Of a stretch of 64,000 bases of DNA, positions 1 to 9,167 are shown piece by piece (the stretch's first letter is position 1; each line of letters opens with the position of its first letter). Source of the stretch: Thioclava nitratireducens (lineage in GTDB: Bacteria; Pseudomonadota; Alphaproteobacteria; Rhodobacterales; Rhodobacteraceae); the NCBI RefSeq assembly GCF_001940525.2, contig NZ_CP019437.1, positions 2,777,501 to 2,841,500 of the forward strand, written 5' to 3'. Under the pieces are notes generated by a model. That model saw only the letters and a program-made list of their open reading frames with translations, searched no databases and was not told the origin of the DNA. Position numbers and translations under genes: made by a program.

Positions 1-130
1 CGACCCCGATCCAGCCGAGCGGCTCCCAGATCAGGAACAGGATGAAGGCGATCCCCGCGAAGATGGCGACGAATTTGCGCCCTTCGGGATGCATCGGTTT
101 CACGAAGGTGGAGAGCATGGAGACGGACAT
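1..130 (-). CDS. psd: Phosphatidylserine decarboxylase proenzyme, N-terminal fragment (cut by window edge)
   Basis: Reading leftward from the ATG at 130, 43 codons are visible before the window ends. The peptide has [13 protein letters not shown], then a hydrophobic segment, then [11 protein letters not shown] recognise this as the start of the short alphaproteobacterial phosphatidylserine decarboxylase, which turns phosphatidylserine into phosphatidylethanolamine at the inner membrane. The self-cleavage/pyruvoyl site lies near the C-terminus, outside the window, so activity cannot be judged. A second in-frame ATG is at 118. The gene is divergent from the iron-storage pair to its right. Confidence 0.7.
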   Translation of the reverse strand, partial: MSVSMLSTFVKPMHPEGRKFVAIFAGIAFILFLIWEPLGWIGV

Positions 131-230
131 ACGGGCCTCTTGAACTGTTTGCCCGTGCTTACCCCAGTTGCACGGCGATGGAAACGGGGGCGGGAGATGG
201 CACCGCGCGACCCGATATCCGACTCTTTCC

Positions 231-269
231 GTCGGATTGACTTTTCTGACAAAACTACTCACCTATAGG
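231..269 (+). promoter_or_regulatory. Candidate promoter/iron-responsive region upstream of bfd-bfr
   Basis: TTGACT at 237-242 is a good -35 match. An AT-rich stretch with CTATAGG at 263-269 follows, although its spacing (about 20 bp) is longer than ideal. Iron-storage genes in this order are commonly iron regulated, but I cannot match this stretch with certainty to a known IscR, Irr or RirA box. Confidence 0.3.
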
Positions 270-308
270 GGCAGATACCCACCTCCCCCGGAATCAGGGC
301 GCGCAACC

Positions 309-566
309 ATGATCATTTGCCATTGCCAAACCATTACCGATCGCGACATCCATGCGGCGATCGACTGGATGCGAAAATCGGACCCGAGCACGATCATCAC
401 GCCGGGCAAGATTTATCACGCGCTCGGCAAACGCGCCGATTGCGGCGGATGCATGCCGCTCTTTCTTTCCACGATGCGCAAGAATACCAATTTGAAAGTG
501 CCGGTCGAACTGACCGGGCTGAGACAGGCACCAATGGAAGGAAGACGACATGAAGGGCGACGCTAA
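309..566 (+). CDS. bfd: Bacterioferritin-associated ferredoxin (Bfd-like, [2Fe-2S])
   Basis: An 85-residue protein with the Bfd pattern: C4-x-C6 near the N-terminus ([11 protein letters not shown]) and C45-x2-C48 (ADCGGC), four cysteines suited to one [2Fe-2S] cluster. Bfd docks on bacterioferritin and passes electrons that release stored iron. The ATG at 309 is chosen because everything upstream in the same frame looks non-coding and the protein then starts like the family. The 3' end overlaps the bfr start by 17 bp, so the two are probably translationally coupled. The C-terminus (about residues 60-85) is longer than in E. coli Bfd and basic. Confidence 0.85.
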   Translation: MIICHCQTITDRDIHAAIDWMRKSDPSTIITPGKIYHALGKRADCGGCMPLFLSTMRKNTNLKVPVELTGLRQAPMEGRRHEGRR

Positions 567-1035
567 GGTCATCGAATATCTAAACGCGGCTCTGCGCAGC
601 GAATTGACGGCCGTTTCGCAATACTGGCTGCACTTCCGGATGCAGGAAGATTGGGGCCTTGCCGCGATGGCAAAGAAATCGCGTGAGGAGTCGATAGAAG
701 AGATGCATCACGCCGACAAATTGATCGCACGCATCCTGTTCCTCGAAGGCCATCCGAACCTGCAGAAGCTCGACCCGCTGCGTATCGGCGAGGGCCCGCG
801 CGAGACGCTCGAATGCGACCTCGCGGGAGAGCATGACGCGCTGACCCTCTACCGCGAGGCCCGCGACCATTGCGAAAGCGTGCGCGATTACGTCTCGAAG
901 GATCTGTTCGAAGAGTTGATCGCCGACGAGGAAGGTCACGTCGATTTCCTCGAGACCCAGCTCGACCTCTACGACCGCGTAGGCGCACAGAATTACGCCC
1001 TGCTCAACGCCGCAAAGATGAACGAGGCGGAATAA
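550..1035 (+). CDS. bfr: Bacterioferritin, heme-binding iron-storage subunit
   Basis: At 161 residues this is the normal length for a subunit of the 24-mer cage that oxidises Fe(II) and stores the mineral. All ferroxidase ligands are present: E18, E51, H54, E94, E127 and H130, with Y25 nearby. The heme-ligating methionine is M52 (EEMHHAD). A GGAAG Shine-Dalgarno lies at 537-541, inside the end of bfd. The gene overlaps bfd and is followed by a hairpin terminator, so bfd-bfr forms a two-gene operon for iron deposition and release. Confidence 0.96.
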   Translation: MKGDAKVIEYLNAALRSELTAVSQYWLHFRMQEDWGLAAMAKKSREESIEEMHHADKLIARILFLEGHPNLQKLDPLRIGEGPRETLECDLAGEHDALTLYREARDHCESVRDYVSKDLFEELIADEEGHVDFLETQLDLYDRVGAQNYALLNAAKMNEAE

Positions 1036-1064
1036 TCCCCGCCTTTCTCAGGGCAGACAGGCTC

Positions 1065-1090
1065 GAAGGCGCTCCGAACGGGGCGCCTTC
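1065..1090 (+). terminator. Hairpin terminator after bfr
   Basis: GAAGGCGC (1065-1072) pairs with GCGCCTTC (1083-1090) around a 10-nt loop, 30 bases after the bfr stop. The U-run after it is poor (ATCGTTTG). Confidence 0.6.
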
Positions 1091-1140
1091 ATCGTTTGCA
1101 CCGGTCGGAATTCGGGGGCCAGGGGGCGAAGCCCCAAACG

Positions 1141-1169
1141 AAAAGCGGCCCCCGTATGGGAGCCGCTTT
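1141..1169 (-). terminator. Intrinsic terminator of the rplM-rpsI operon
   Basis: On the minus strand AAAGCGGC and GCCGCTTTT form a strong stem just after the rpsI stop, followed by TTTTCGTTT. This is a convincing Rho-independent terminator. Confidence 0.8.
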
Positions 1170-1190
1170 CCAAATCGTATCTCGCGAAGT

Positions 1191-1691
1191 TTAGCGCTTC
1201 GAGAACTGGAAGCTACGACGGGCTTTCGCGCGGCCGTATTTCTTACGTTCCACAACGCGCGAGTCGCGGGTCAGGAAGCCAGCGGCTTTCAGAGCCGGAC
1301 GCAGCGAGGGATCGTAGAGCTGCAGCGCTTTCGAGATGCCGTGCTTGACTGCACCGGCCTGGCCCGAGAGGCCGCCGCCTGCGACGGTCGCGTAGACGTC
1401 GAACTGGCCGTCCACGTTCGCCACGCCGAAGGGCTGGTTCACGATCAGCTGAAGCACGGGACGCGCGAAGTACTTGTCCATCGCCTTGCCGTTCACTTCG
1501 ATCTTGCCGGTGCCCGGCTTGACCCAGACGCGGGCGACCGCGTCTTTACGCTTGCCGGTGGCATAGGAGCGGCCTTGCGCGTCGCGCACGGGCTCACGGG
1601 GCGTGGAGGTTTCGGTTTCGGTGGCGCCAGCGTTGTCCGAGCCGGTCACGACCGATTTCAGATCGTCGAGGGTCTTGATATCGTCGGCCAT
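1191..1691 (-). CDS. rpsI: 30S ribosomal protein S9
   Basis: The 166-residue product ends in the invariant S9 tail [17 protein letters not shown], the basic C-terminus that reaches the P-site tRNA. The core motifs [18 protein letters not shown] and [14 protein letters not shown] are present. An acidic, Thr-rich N-terminal extension of about 35 residues ([14 protein letters not shown]...) precedes the core, as in other Rhodobacterales. It follows rplM with a 2-bp gap, the near-universal L13-S9 operon. Confidence 0.98.
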   Translation of the reverse strand: MADDIKTLDDLKSVVTGSDNAGATETETSTPREPVRDAQGRSYATGKRKDAVARVWVKPGTGKIEVNGKAMDKYFARPVLQLIVNQPFGVANVDGQFDVYATVAGGGLSGQAGAVKHGISKALQLYDPSLRPALKAAGFLTRDSRVVERKKYGRAKARRSFQFSKR

Positions 1692-1693
1692 GA

Positions 1694-2155
1694 TCAGCTC
1701 CGGGTGTTCTTCTTGTTCATCGACTTGACGTCGAGAACTTCAGGCTGTTGCGCTTCGTGCGGATGCTCGGCACCGGCGTAGACACGCAGGTTCGCCATTT
1801 GCGCACGACCCAGACGGTTGCGCGAGATCATGCGCTCGACCGCCTTGATGACCACGCGCTCGGGATGCGCGCCCTCGAGGATCTGGCGCGCGGTGCGCGA
1901 CTTGATCCCGCCGGGGTGATTGGTGTGCCAGAAGTAGGTCTTGTCGTCACGCTTCTTGCCGGTCATCTGCACCTTGTCGGCGTTGATGACGATGACGTTG
2001 TCGCCCATGTCCATGTGCGGCGTGAAGGTGGCCTTGTGCTTGCCACGCAGACGCATTGCGACGATCGAAGCGAGACGGCCCAGCACGACGCCTTCAGCGT
2101 CGATGATGACCCATTTCTTCTCGATCTCCGCGGGTTTTGCGGTATAGGTTTTCAT
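1694..2155 (-). CDS. rplM: 50S ribosomal protein L13
   Basis: 153 residues from the ATG at 2155 ([15 protein letters not shown]), preceded by an AAGGGCAG ribosome-binding site. The L13 signatures are visible: [25 protein letters not shown] and YRG-equivalent HTNHPGG. An in-frame upstream extension to 2260 is possible but would place coding sequence across the promoter region and lacks family similarity. L13 is an early-assembly 23S rRNA-binding protein; it leads the rplM-rpsI operon. Confidence 0.98.
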   Translation of the reverse strand: MKTYTAKPAEIEKKWVIIDAEGVVLGRLASIVAMRLRGKHKATFTPHMDMGDNVIVINADKVQMTGKKRDDKTYFWHTNHPGGIKSRTARQILEGAHPERVVIKAVERMISRNRLGRAQMANLRVYAGAEHPHEAQQPEVLDVKSMNKKNTRS

Positions 2156-2242
2156 CTGTGATCTGCCCTTGTGGGGTATTTCGAATTCTGATGCGGGCTT
2201 TTGCGCGATTCCGGAAGCGTTTTCAAGTGGCGCGCTTCTTAA

Positions 2243-2289
2243 TTTTGCCAGCAAAAACAATGCGATAAAAATTAGGTATCAAAATACCC
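2243..2289 (-). promoter_or_regulatory. AT-rich leader of rplM with two inverted repeats
   Basis: This is the only AT-rich island between the thioesterase gene and rplM, so it probably holds the rplM promoter. It contains two perfect inverted repeats: TTTTGC-CA-GCAAAA at 2243-2256 and GGTAT-CAAA-ATACC at 2276-2289. I could not place a confident -35/-10 pair. Confidence 0.4.
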
Positions 2290-2315
2290 CATCACTGCGT
2301 GCGGTTTTCCGACCC

Positions 2316-2376
2316 GGAGGGGGCTCTGCCCCCGGCGCATCTGCGCCTCCCCCGGGATATTTGACCCAAGGCGAAG
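2316..2376 (+). repeat. GC-rich palindromic intergenic repeat, copy A
   Basis: GGGGGCTCTGCCCCC hairpin (2319-2333), a second hairpin GGCGCATCTGCGCC (2334-2347), then the CCCGGGATATTT core and CCAAGGCGAAG tail. It lies 20 bp past the stop of the thioesterase gene. It is one of ten copies in this window. Confidence 0.85.
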
Positions 2377-2395
2377 GCGCATCGAGAGCCCCACC

Positions 2396-2824
2396 CTACC
2401 CCATCGCCCTCGGCGGGATCGAATAGGTCATGCTCGCACGCGCGACAGGCCGGTCGTCGCCCTCGGAGTAGATCAGCGCATCCCCTACGGCGAGGACGCG
2501 GCCCAGTTTCAGCACCCGGATCTTCGCGATCAGGTCGGCTCCGGCCGCTGGCTTGCGCATGAAATCCATGCTCGCATTGGTGGTCACCGCCAAGGCCACG
2601 CGCCCGATCCGGGCGAGGATCGCGATGTAGATCCCGACATCGGCCAACGCGAACATATTCGGCCCCGAGACAGTGCCGCCGGGTCGTAAATGACGCTCTT
2701 CCACTTTCAGCCGCACCACCAACTCGTCCTCGTCGAGCGCGTCGATCGCGAAGTCGCCTTTCACCTGCGGAAACGCCTCGTCGAGAAATTCCGCGAGTTC
2801 GTCGCGATCCATTACCAGCGCCAT
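2396..2824 (-). CDS. PaaI-family hotdog thioesterase
   Basis: 142 residues with the hotdog-fold signature RPGGTVSGPNMFALADVGIYIAIL around residues 47-70, typical of the PaaI/YbgC superfamily, which hydrolyses acyl-CoA thioesters in the cytoplasm. The substrate cannot be read from sequence. It is divergent from an enoyl-CoA hydratase-like gene 63 bp away, which fits a role in acyl-CoA housekeeping. Two Met codons are close together (MALVM); the first is taken. Confidence 0.82.
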   Translation of the reverse strand: MALVMDRDELAEFLDEAFPQVKGDFAIDALDEDELVVRLKVEERHLRPGGTVSGPNMFALADVGIYIAILARIGRVALAVTTNASMDFMRKPAAGADLIAKIRVLKLGRVLAVGDALIYSEGDDRPVARASMTYSIPPRAMG

Positions 2825-2887
2825 GCGCCCTCCCCTTCCCTTGTCCCTCTCTCGCCCCTAGAGTTTCGACAAAGAGGAGGAGTTTCA

Positions 2888-3676
2888 ATGACAGATCTGG
2901 TGATCCGCGAGGATAAAGGCGCGGTGGCGCATCTGACGATGAACAGCCCCGGCAGCCTCAACGCGCTGTCGGATGCGATGCTCGCGGCGCTCAAGGCCCG
3001 GTTTTCGGAGCTGACCGAGGATACGAGCATCAAGGTCGTCGTGCTGCGCGGCGCGGGCAAGGCATTCTGCGCGGGCCATGACCTCAAGGAAATGCAGCGC
3101 GGGCGCGAGGCCGAGGACAAGGGCCGCGCCTATTTCGCCGATCTCTTCTTCCGCTGCGCCGAGATGATGCAGATGATCCCGGCCCTGCCGCAGCCGGTGA
3201 TCGCCGAGGCGCATGGCATCGCCACGGCCGCCGGATGTCAGCTCGTCGCCTCCTGCGATCTGGCGGTCGCCGCCGAGGGCACGCGCTTCGGGGTGAATGG
3301 GGTGAATATCGGTCTGTTCTGCTCGACCCCGATGGTGGCGCTGTCGCGCAACGTGCCGCGCAAGGTCGCCTTCGAGATGCTGACCACGGGCGAGTTCATC
3401 GACGCCACCCGCGCCCGTGAGGTCGGGCTGGTGAATCGCGTCGCCCCGCATGACGAACTCGGCGCCGAGACCGAAAAGCTGGCACAGACGATCGCGGGCA
3501 AGCTCGGCGCCGCGGTGAAGATCGGCAAGCGCGCCTTCTACGAACAGGCCAACATGGACCTCGCGAAAGCCTATGATCACACTGCGGCGGTGATGGTCGA
3601 GAATATGCTCTGGCGCGACACCGAGGAAGGCGTGCAGGCCTTCATCGAGAAGCGCAAGCCGGACTGGGCGGAGTAA
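2888..3676 (+). CDS. Enoyl-CoA hydratase/isomerase family protein (ECHDC3-like)
   Basis: 262 residues, crotonase fold. The ATG at 2888 follows a clear AGAGGAGG site; the longer in-frame start at 2690 would run through the neighbouring gene's promoter. The oxyanion-hole segment reads GKAFCAGHDLKEM (about residues 59-71), a signature of the ECHDC3-like branch, and GIATAAGCQLVASCDLAV supplies the second oxyanion glycine. Canonical hydratase glutamates are not obvious at the usual places, so a hydratase, isomerase or other crotonase activity is possible. It converges on proB with a 6-bp gap. Confidence 0.85.
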   Translation: MTDLVIREDKGAVAHLTMNSPGSLNALSDAMLAALKARFSELTEDTSIKVVVLRGAGKAFCAGHDLKEMQRGREAEDKGRAYFADLFFRCAEMMQMIPALPQPVIAEAHGIATAAGCQLVASCDLAVAAEGTRFGVNGVNIGLFCSTPMVALSRNVPRKVAFEMLTTGEFIDATRAREVGLVNRVAPHDELGAETEKLAQTIAGKLGAAVKIGKRAFYEQANMDLAKAYDHTAAVMVENMLWRDTEEGVQAFIEKRKPDWAE

Positions 3677-3682
3677 CCGGGC

Positions 3683-5868
<2,186 letters not shown>

Positions 5869-5970
5869 TCAAGCGCCGCGTGGGGCGCCGCCCCGCACAC
5901 ACCTGAGTTATTTCCATAGAGAGTACGGTGAATAGGTCGAGGAACGCGGAATTTGTCCCGGCTGCCTCTT

Positions 5971-6020
5971 CTTCCTGATCCAAATATCCCGCGAGGGTCC
6001 GGGAGGGCTGCGCCCTCCCG
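5971..6020 (-). repeat. GC-rich palindromic intergenic repeat, copy B
   Basis: On the minus strand: GGGAGGGCGCAGCCCTCCC palindrome, a short linker, CGCGGGATATTT, then a GGATCAGGAAG tail. It sits between the GNAT gene and obgE. A degenerate palindrome (GGGGCGCCGCCCC, 5882-5894) followed by TTATTTCC nearby may be a decayed second copy. Confidence 0.7.
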
Positions 6021-6041
6021 TCCGCGGCTCGGGCCGCGCGC

Positions 6042-6578
6042 TTACATCTTGCGCAGATAGGTCCAGGTCGGAACGTGGCGCCCGCGCGCGAGCGACCAGC
6101 TTTCCGCATCGCCCAGATATTCGAAACCGCTATTGGTCAGGACACGGGCCGAGCCCGGATTGTCCTGAAAGACCTCGGCGAAGAGGGTGCGGGATTTGTG
6201 GGGATTGGCCTCGATGATGGCGGCGACCGCCTCGGAGGCGAGACCCGTATTCCAGAAGCCCGGGCCCACCCAATAGCCGATCTCGGACTGATCGTCGTCG
6301 AGACGTGTCAGCGAGACGACACCCAGAAGTTCGCCCATGCCATGGCGCGATCCATCGATCGCCCAGACGTCTTCGACGCGGTCGTCGGCCTGTGCGCGCG
6401 TGATGAAATTCTCGGCTGTGCCGGGCGGTAGTGGATGCGGGATCGCACGGGTGCCTTCGGCGACGCGTTTGTCGCCGGAATACATCTCGATCAGACCGGC
6501 ATCCGAACGGCGCAGCGGGCGCAGCACGAAACGCTCCGTTTCGATCACGGGTTGGGTAGAAATCGTCTCCTGGTACAT
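6042..6578 (-). CDS. GNAT-family N-acetyltransferase, RimJ/RimL type
   Basis: 178 residues with the RimJ/RimL-like order: ETERFVLRPLRRSDA at the N-terminus, SEIGYWVGPGFWNTGLASEA (the acetyl-CoA-binding beta4/alpha3 region) near residue 100-120, and DNPGSARVLTNSGFEYLG near the C-terminus. The family acetylates protein N-termini or small amines using acetyl-CoA; the target is unknown. It is embedded between rpmA and obgE in a ribosome-biogenesis operon, which makes a ribosomal or GTPase substrate plausible but unproven. Confidence 0.88.
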   Translation of the reverse strand: MYQETISTQPVIETERFVLRPLRRSDAGLIEMYSGDKRVAEGTRAIPHPLPPGTAENFITRAQADDRVEDVWAIDGSRHGMGELLGVVSLTRLDDDQSEIGYWVGPGFWNTGLASEAVAAIIEANPHKSRTLFAEVFQDNPGSARVLTNSGFEYLGDAESWSLARGRHVPTWTYLRKM

Positions 6579-6629
6579 GGGCGCTCCTCCTCGAAACGCG
6601 GACGAACCGGCGGCTCCTCCTGCCGCATG

Positions 6630-6650
6630 GTCCTAGTAAATAAATAGGAC
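6630..6650. promoter_or_regulatory. Perfect inverted repeat upstream of the GNAT gene
   Basis: GTCCTA (6630-6635) and TAGGAC (6645-6650) flank an all-AT-but-one 9-nt spacer, about 52 bp upstream of the GNAT start in an AT-rich island. It could be an operator or a short hairpin. Confidence 0.4.
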
Positions 6651-6733
6651 AGCAAGATGACGATACATCCCCTGACCCGGTAAATTTCCTCGCTGCAATT
6701 GCAAACACCTTTGCGCCTCACTGCAACGAGAAA

Positions 6734-6760
6734 GGGGACCGGCCTTTCAGCCGATCCCCC
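6734..6760 (-). terminator. Hairpin terminator after rpmA
   Basis: On the minus strand GGGGATCGGC pairs with GCCGGTCCCC (one G-U) around a short loop, then CTTTCTCG. It probably separates rplU-rpmA from the GNAT-obgE-proB transcript, at least partly. Confidence 0.65.
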
Positions 6761-6787
6761 GATTTTGTGACACTTTCGTCGGTCGGG

Positions 6788-7057
6788 TTACTCGGCGGCC
6801 TCCGCAGCCGGGAGGACCGATACGAAGGTGCGGCCCTTGAGGCCTTTATGGAAGGTGACGCGGCCTTCAGCCGTTGCAAAGATGGTGTGATCCTTGCCGA
6901 GGCCGACGCCCTCACCCGGCCACCACTTGGTGCCGCGCTGACGCACGATGATGTTGCCCGGGATCGCTGCCTGACCGCCGAACAGTTTCACGCCGAGACG
7001 ACGACCCGCAGAGTCGCGGCCGTTACGGGATGAACCGCCTGCTTTCTTGTGTGCCAT
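6788..7057 (-). CDS. rpmA: 50S ribosomal protein L27
   Basis: 89 residues starting [20 protein letters not shown], the invariant L27 N-terminus that reaches the peptidyl-transferase centre, followed by LGVKLFGGQ and the [20 protein letters not shown] core. No Firmicutes-type cleavable N-terminal extension is present. It lies 12 bp after rplU. Confidence 0.98.
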   Translation of the reverse strand: MAHKKAGGSSRNGRDSAGRRLGVKLFGGQAAIPGNIIVRQRGTKWWPGEGVGLGKDHTIFATAEGRVTFHKGLKGRTFVSVLPAAEAAE

Positions 7058-7069
7058 GGGTGTCTCTCC

Positions 7070-7702
7070 TTATTTCGCGAGCTCTTTGGCCTGCTCGACC
7101 CAGTCGGGCTTGACCTTGGTAGCTTCAAAGGTTTCGGGATCGACCGAAGCGAGCTGGGCGTAGGTGGTGATACCAGCTTCGTTCAGCTTCTTCTCGGCCG
7201 CCGGGCCGAGACCGGTGATGACCTTCAGATCGTCCGCTTCCGCGACGGCGGCGTCAGCCTTCGGCGCGGCTTTCGGAGCAGCAGCGGCCTTGGCGGGCTT
7301 GGCCGGAGCGGCTTCGCCTTTGCCACCATGCGCTGCACGACGCGCGATCGCGGTGCCCACGGCTTCCTTCACGCCAGACTTGTCGCCGCCGGTGGCGAGG
7401 ACGTCGGTGACGCGCAGCAAGGTCAGCTGCTGACGGTGACCACGGGTACGCTGCGACGAGTGCTTACGACGACGCTTGTGGTAGGTGATGACCTTGTCGG
7501 CCTTGATGTTGTCGATGACTTCCGCCTGCACGGCCGCACCTTCGACGAAGGGGGTGCCGAACTGGGGCTTGTCGCCGCCGACCATCAGAATCTCGTTGAA
7601 CTGGACTTTGTCGCCAGCTTCGGCTGCGAGCAGTTCCACGCGGAGCAGATCGCCCGCCTGAACCTTGTATTGCTTGCCGCCGGTCTTGAGGACCGCAAAC
7701 AT
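7070..7702 (-). CDS. rplU: 50S ribosomal protein L21 with C-terminal helix-hairpin-helix extension
   Basis: 210 residues from the ATG at 7702 (MFAVLKTGGKQYKV), preceded by AAAGGAAAG. The first ~105 residues are standard L21, ending in HSSQRTRGHRQQLTLLRVTDV. An Ala/Lys/Pro-rich linker follows, then a domain DLKVITGLGPAAEKKLNEAG typical of helix-hairpin-helix nucleic-acid-binding folds. The extension doubles the protein and is a recurring alphaproteobacterial feature; it may make extra rRNA contacts. A longer in-frame start at 7792 lacks support. Confidence 0.97.
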   Translation of the reverse strand: MFAVLKTGGKQYKVQAGDLLRVELLAAEAGDKVQFNEILMVGGDKPQFGTPFVEGAAVQAEVIDNIKADKVITYHKRRRKHSSQRTRGHRQQLTLLRVTDVLATGGDKSGVKEAVGTAIARRAAHGGKGEAAPAKPAKAAAAPKAAPKADAAVAEADDLKVITGLGPAAEKKLNEAGITTYAQLASVDPETFEATKVKPDWVEQAKELAK

Positions 7703-7816
7703 GGGTCTTTCCTTTTCTTCATCCGCGCCCTGTGGCCCCTGATCGGAGTTCGTTGGACCTGTTGGCCCGCCGTCGGACTGCGCGCTCCTCACGGGAGCGA
7801 AGTTGCAAAAACGAGG

Positions 7817-7844
7817 CCCGGCGGAAAGAGGACTCTCCGCCGGG
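7817..7844 (-). terminator. Terminator after the CoA-transferase-family gene
   Basis: CCCGGCGGA (7817-7825) pairs with TCCGCCGGG (7836-7844). On the minus strand the stem is followed by CCTCGTTTTTG, a U-rich tail, about 50 bp past the stop of the gene at 7895. Confidence 0.7.
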
Positions 7845-7894
7845 TCGGGCCGATATCGGGGATCAGCCCCCGTCTGTCAAGGAAAATCGAGGTT

Positions 7895-9013
7895 TTATAC
7901 GCAATCGCTCCAGCGGGCGAGCGCCTCCGCCGCAGAGATCCGCCGTCCCTGCGCGCATGCCTGCCCCGGCGTGGCCGAGAGCCGCGGCGCGGGGGCTGGC
8001 TGGGCGAGGCCGTCGAGATCGACATAGGCGCCGCGTTCGGCGTTCTGCGGATGCGCAATGGCCTCGGCGATCGACAGTACCGGCGTTGCGCAGGCATCGC
8101 TGCCTGCGAAAACCTCAGTCCAGTCATCGCGGCTGCGAGTCGCGAAGCGGTCTGCGAAGGCATCCCGCAAGGCCGGCCAATTCGCACGGGCCTCGCGCGC
8201 AGGCAAGGCCTCGGGCGCGAATCCCAGCCCCGCGATCAGCACCGTGTAGAATTGCGGCTCGAGCGCGCCGACCGCCATATGGCCGCCGCAGGCACATTCA
8301 TAGACCGTGTAGAACGGCGCTGCCCCGTCGAGCAGATTCGCCTGCCGCCGATCCGTCCACGCCCCCTGCCCGGCCATCCCGGTGATCATCGCCATCAGAT
8401 GTGCCACCCCGTCAGTGATCGCACAATCGACGACCTGACCCTGCCCGGTCTCCCGTGCGCGCCACAGTGCCGCCAGCATCCCGAAGGCCAGATAAATTCC
8501 GCCGCCGCCGAAATCGCCCAGAAGGTTGAGCGGGATCGCGGGCGCCTCTCCGCCCATCGCATGCAATGCGCCGGTCAGAGACAGGTAATTGATGTCATGC
8601 CCGGCGGTCTGCGAGAGCGGCCCCTCCTGCCCCCAGCCGGTCATCCGGCCATAGACCAACGCCGGATGATCGGGGAAATCGTCCGGCCCCAGCCCCAGCC
8701 GCTCCATCACGCCCGGGCGCATGCCTTCGATCACCCCATCGGCGCAAGCGATCAGCGTGCGCACCGCCTCACGCCCGGCGTCGGATTTCAGATCCACCTC
8801 CACCACGTCGCGGCCCCGATCGAGCACATCAACCTCCAGCCCCAGAACGTGATTCTCCGCCCCGCCCGAGCCGGGCCGCGCGATGCGGATCACCTCGGCC
8901 CCGAAATCGGCCAGACACATTGCCGCGAACGGCGTCGGCCCCAACCCGGAAATCTCGACAATGCGCAGCCCGCTGAGCGGCCCCGCGCCCTTGGCCCCGG
9001 TTCGCTTGATCAT
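7895..9013 (-). CDS. Alpha-methylacyl-CoA racemase-like family III CoA-transferase fold protein
   Basis: 372 residues of the CaiB/BaiF (family III) fold: GLRIVEISGLGPTPFAAMCLADFGAEVIRI near the N-terminus. Two motifs match the racemase branch: GHDINYLSLTGAL with H139 and LLGDFGGGGIYLAFGM with D167, corresponding to the catalytic His/Asp pair of AMACR/MCR enzymes. It would epimerise 2-methylacyl-CoA esters so they can enter beta-oxidation. CoA-transferase activity is the alternative, but the GHDINY motif favours racemase. It has its own terminator and is flanked by repeats. Confidence 0.85.
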   Translation of the reverse strand: MIKRTGAKGAGPLSGLRIVEISGLGPTPFAAMCLADFGAEVIRIARPGSGGAENHVLGLEVDVLDRGRDVVEVDLKSDAGREAVRTLIACADGVIEGMRPGVMERLGLGPDDFPDHPALVYGRMTGWGQEGPLSQTAGHDINYLSLTGALHAMGGEAPAIPLNLLGDFGGGGIYLAFGMLAALWRARETGQGQVVDCAITDGVAHLMAMITGMAGQGAWTDRRQANLLDGAAPFYTVYECACGGHMAVGALEPQFYTVLIAGLGFAPEALPAREARANWPALRDAFADRFATRSRDDWTEVFAGSDACATPVLSIAEAIAHPQNAERGAYVDLDGLAQPAPAPRLSATPGQACAQGRRISAAEALARWSDCV

Positions 9014-9037
9014 ACGCCCCTCCTGATCGCCCCGTCA

Positions 9038-9097
9038 GAGGGGCTCTGCCCCGCTGGCTCCGCCAGCCCCCGGGATATTTTCACCAATCCGAAAGAG
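9038..9097 (+). repeat. GC-rich palindromic intergenic repeat, copy C1
   Basis: GGGGCTCTGCCCC hairpin, GCTGGCTCCGCCAGC hairpin, then CCCGGGATATTT and a CCAATCCGAAAG tail. It faces copy C2, 10 bp away, in the opposite orientation. Confidence 0.85.
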
Positions 9098-9106
9098 AAT
9101 GCCCTC

Positions 9107-9141
9107 CCCTTTGGCTTGGATCAAATATCTCCGCCGGAGGC
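9107..9141 (-). repeat. GC-rich palindromic intergenic repeat, copy C2 (short form)
   Basis: On the minus strand: CCTCCGGCGGAG palindrome, GATATTT core, then GATCCAAGCCAAAGG tail. The first hairpin of the long form is missing. It lies 27 bp past the stop of uup and forms a tail-to-tail inverted pair with C1. Confidence 0.75.
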
Positions 9142-9167
9142 ATCCGACTTCACGGCGAGCGCCGAGG

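Noticed and set aside
1113..1138. GGGGGCGAAGCCCC palindrome near the rpsI terminator as a repeat copy
   Set aside because: It has the first hairpin only, no CCCGGGATATTT core or tail, so it was not counted in the family.
3235..3420. Small frames inside the enoyl-CoA hydratase-like gene
   Set aside because: They are alternate-frame shadows in GC-rich coding DNA.
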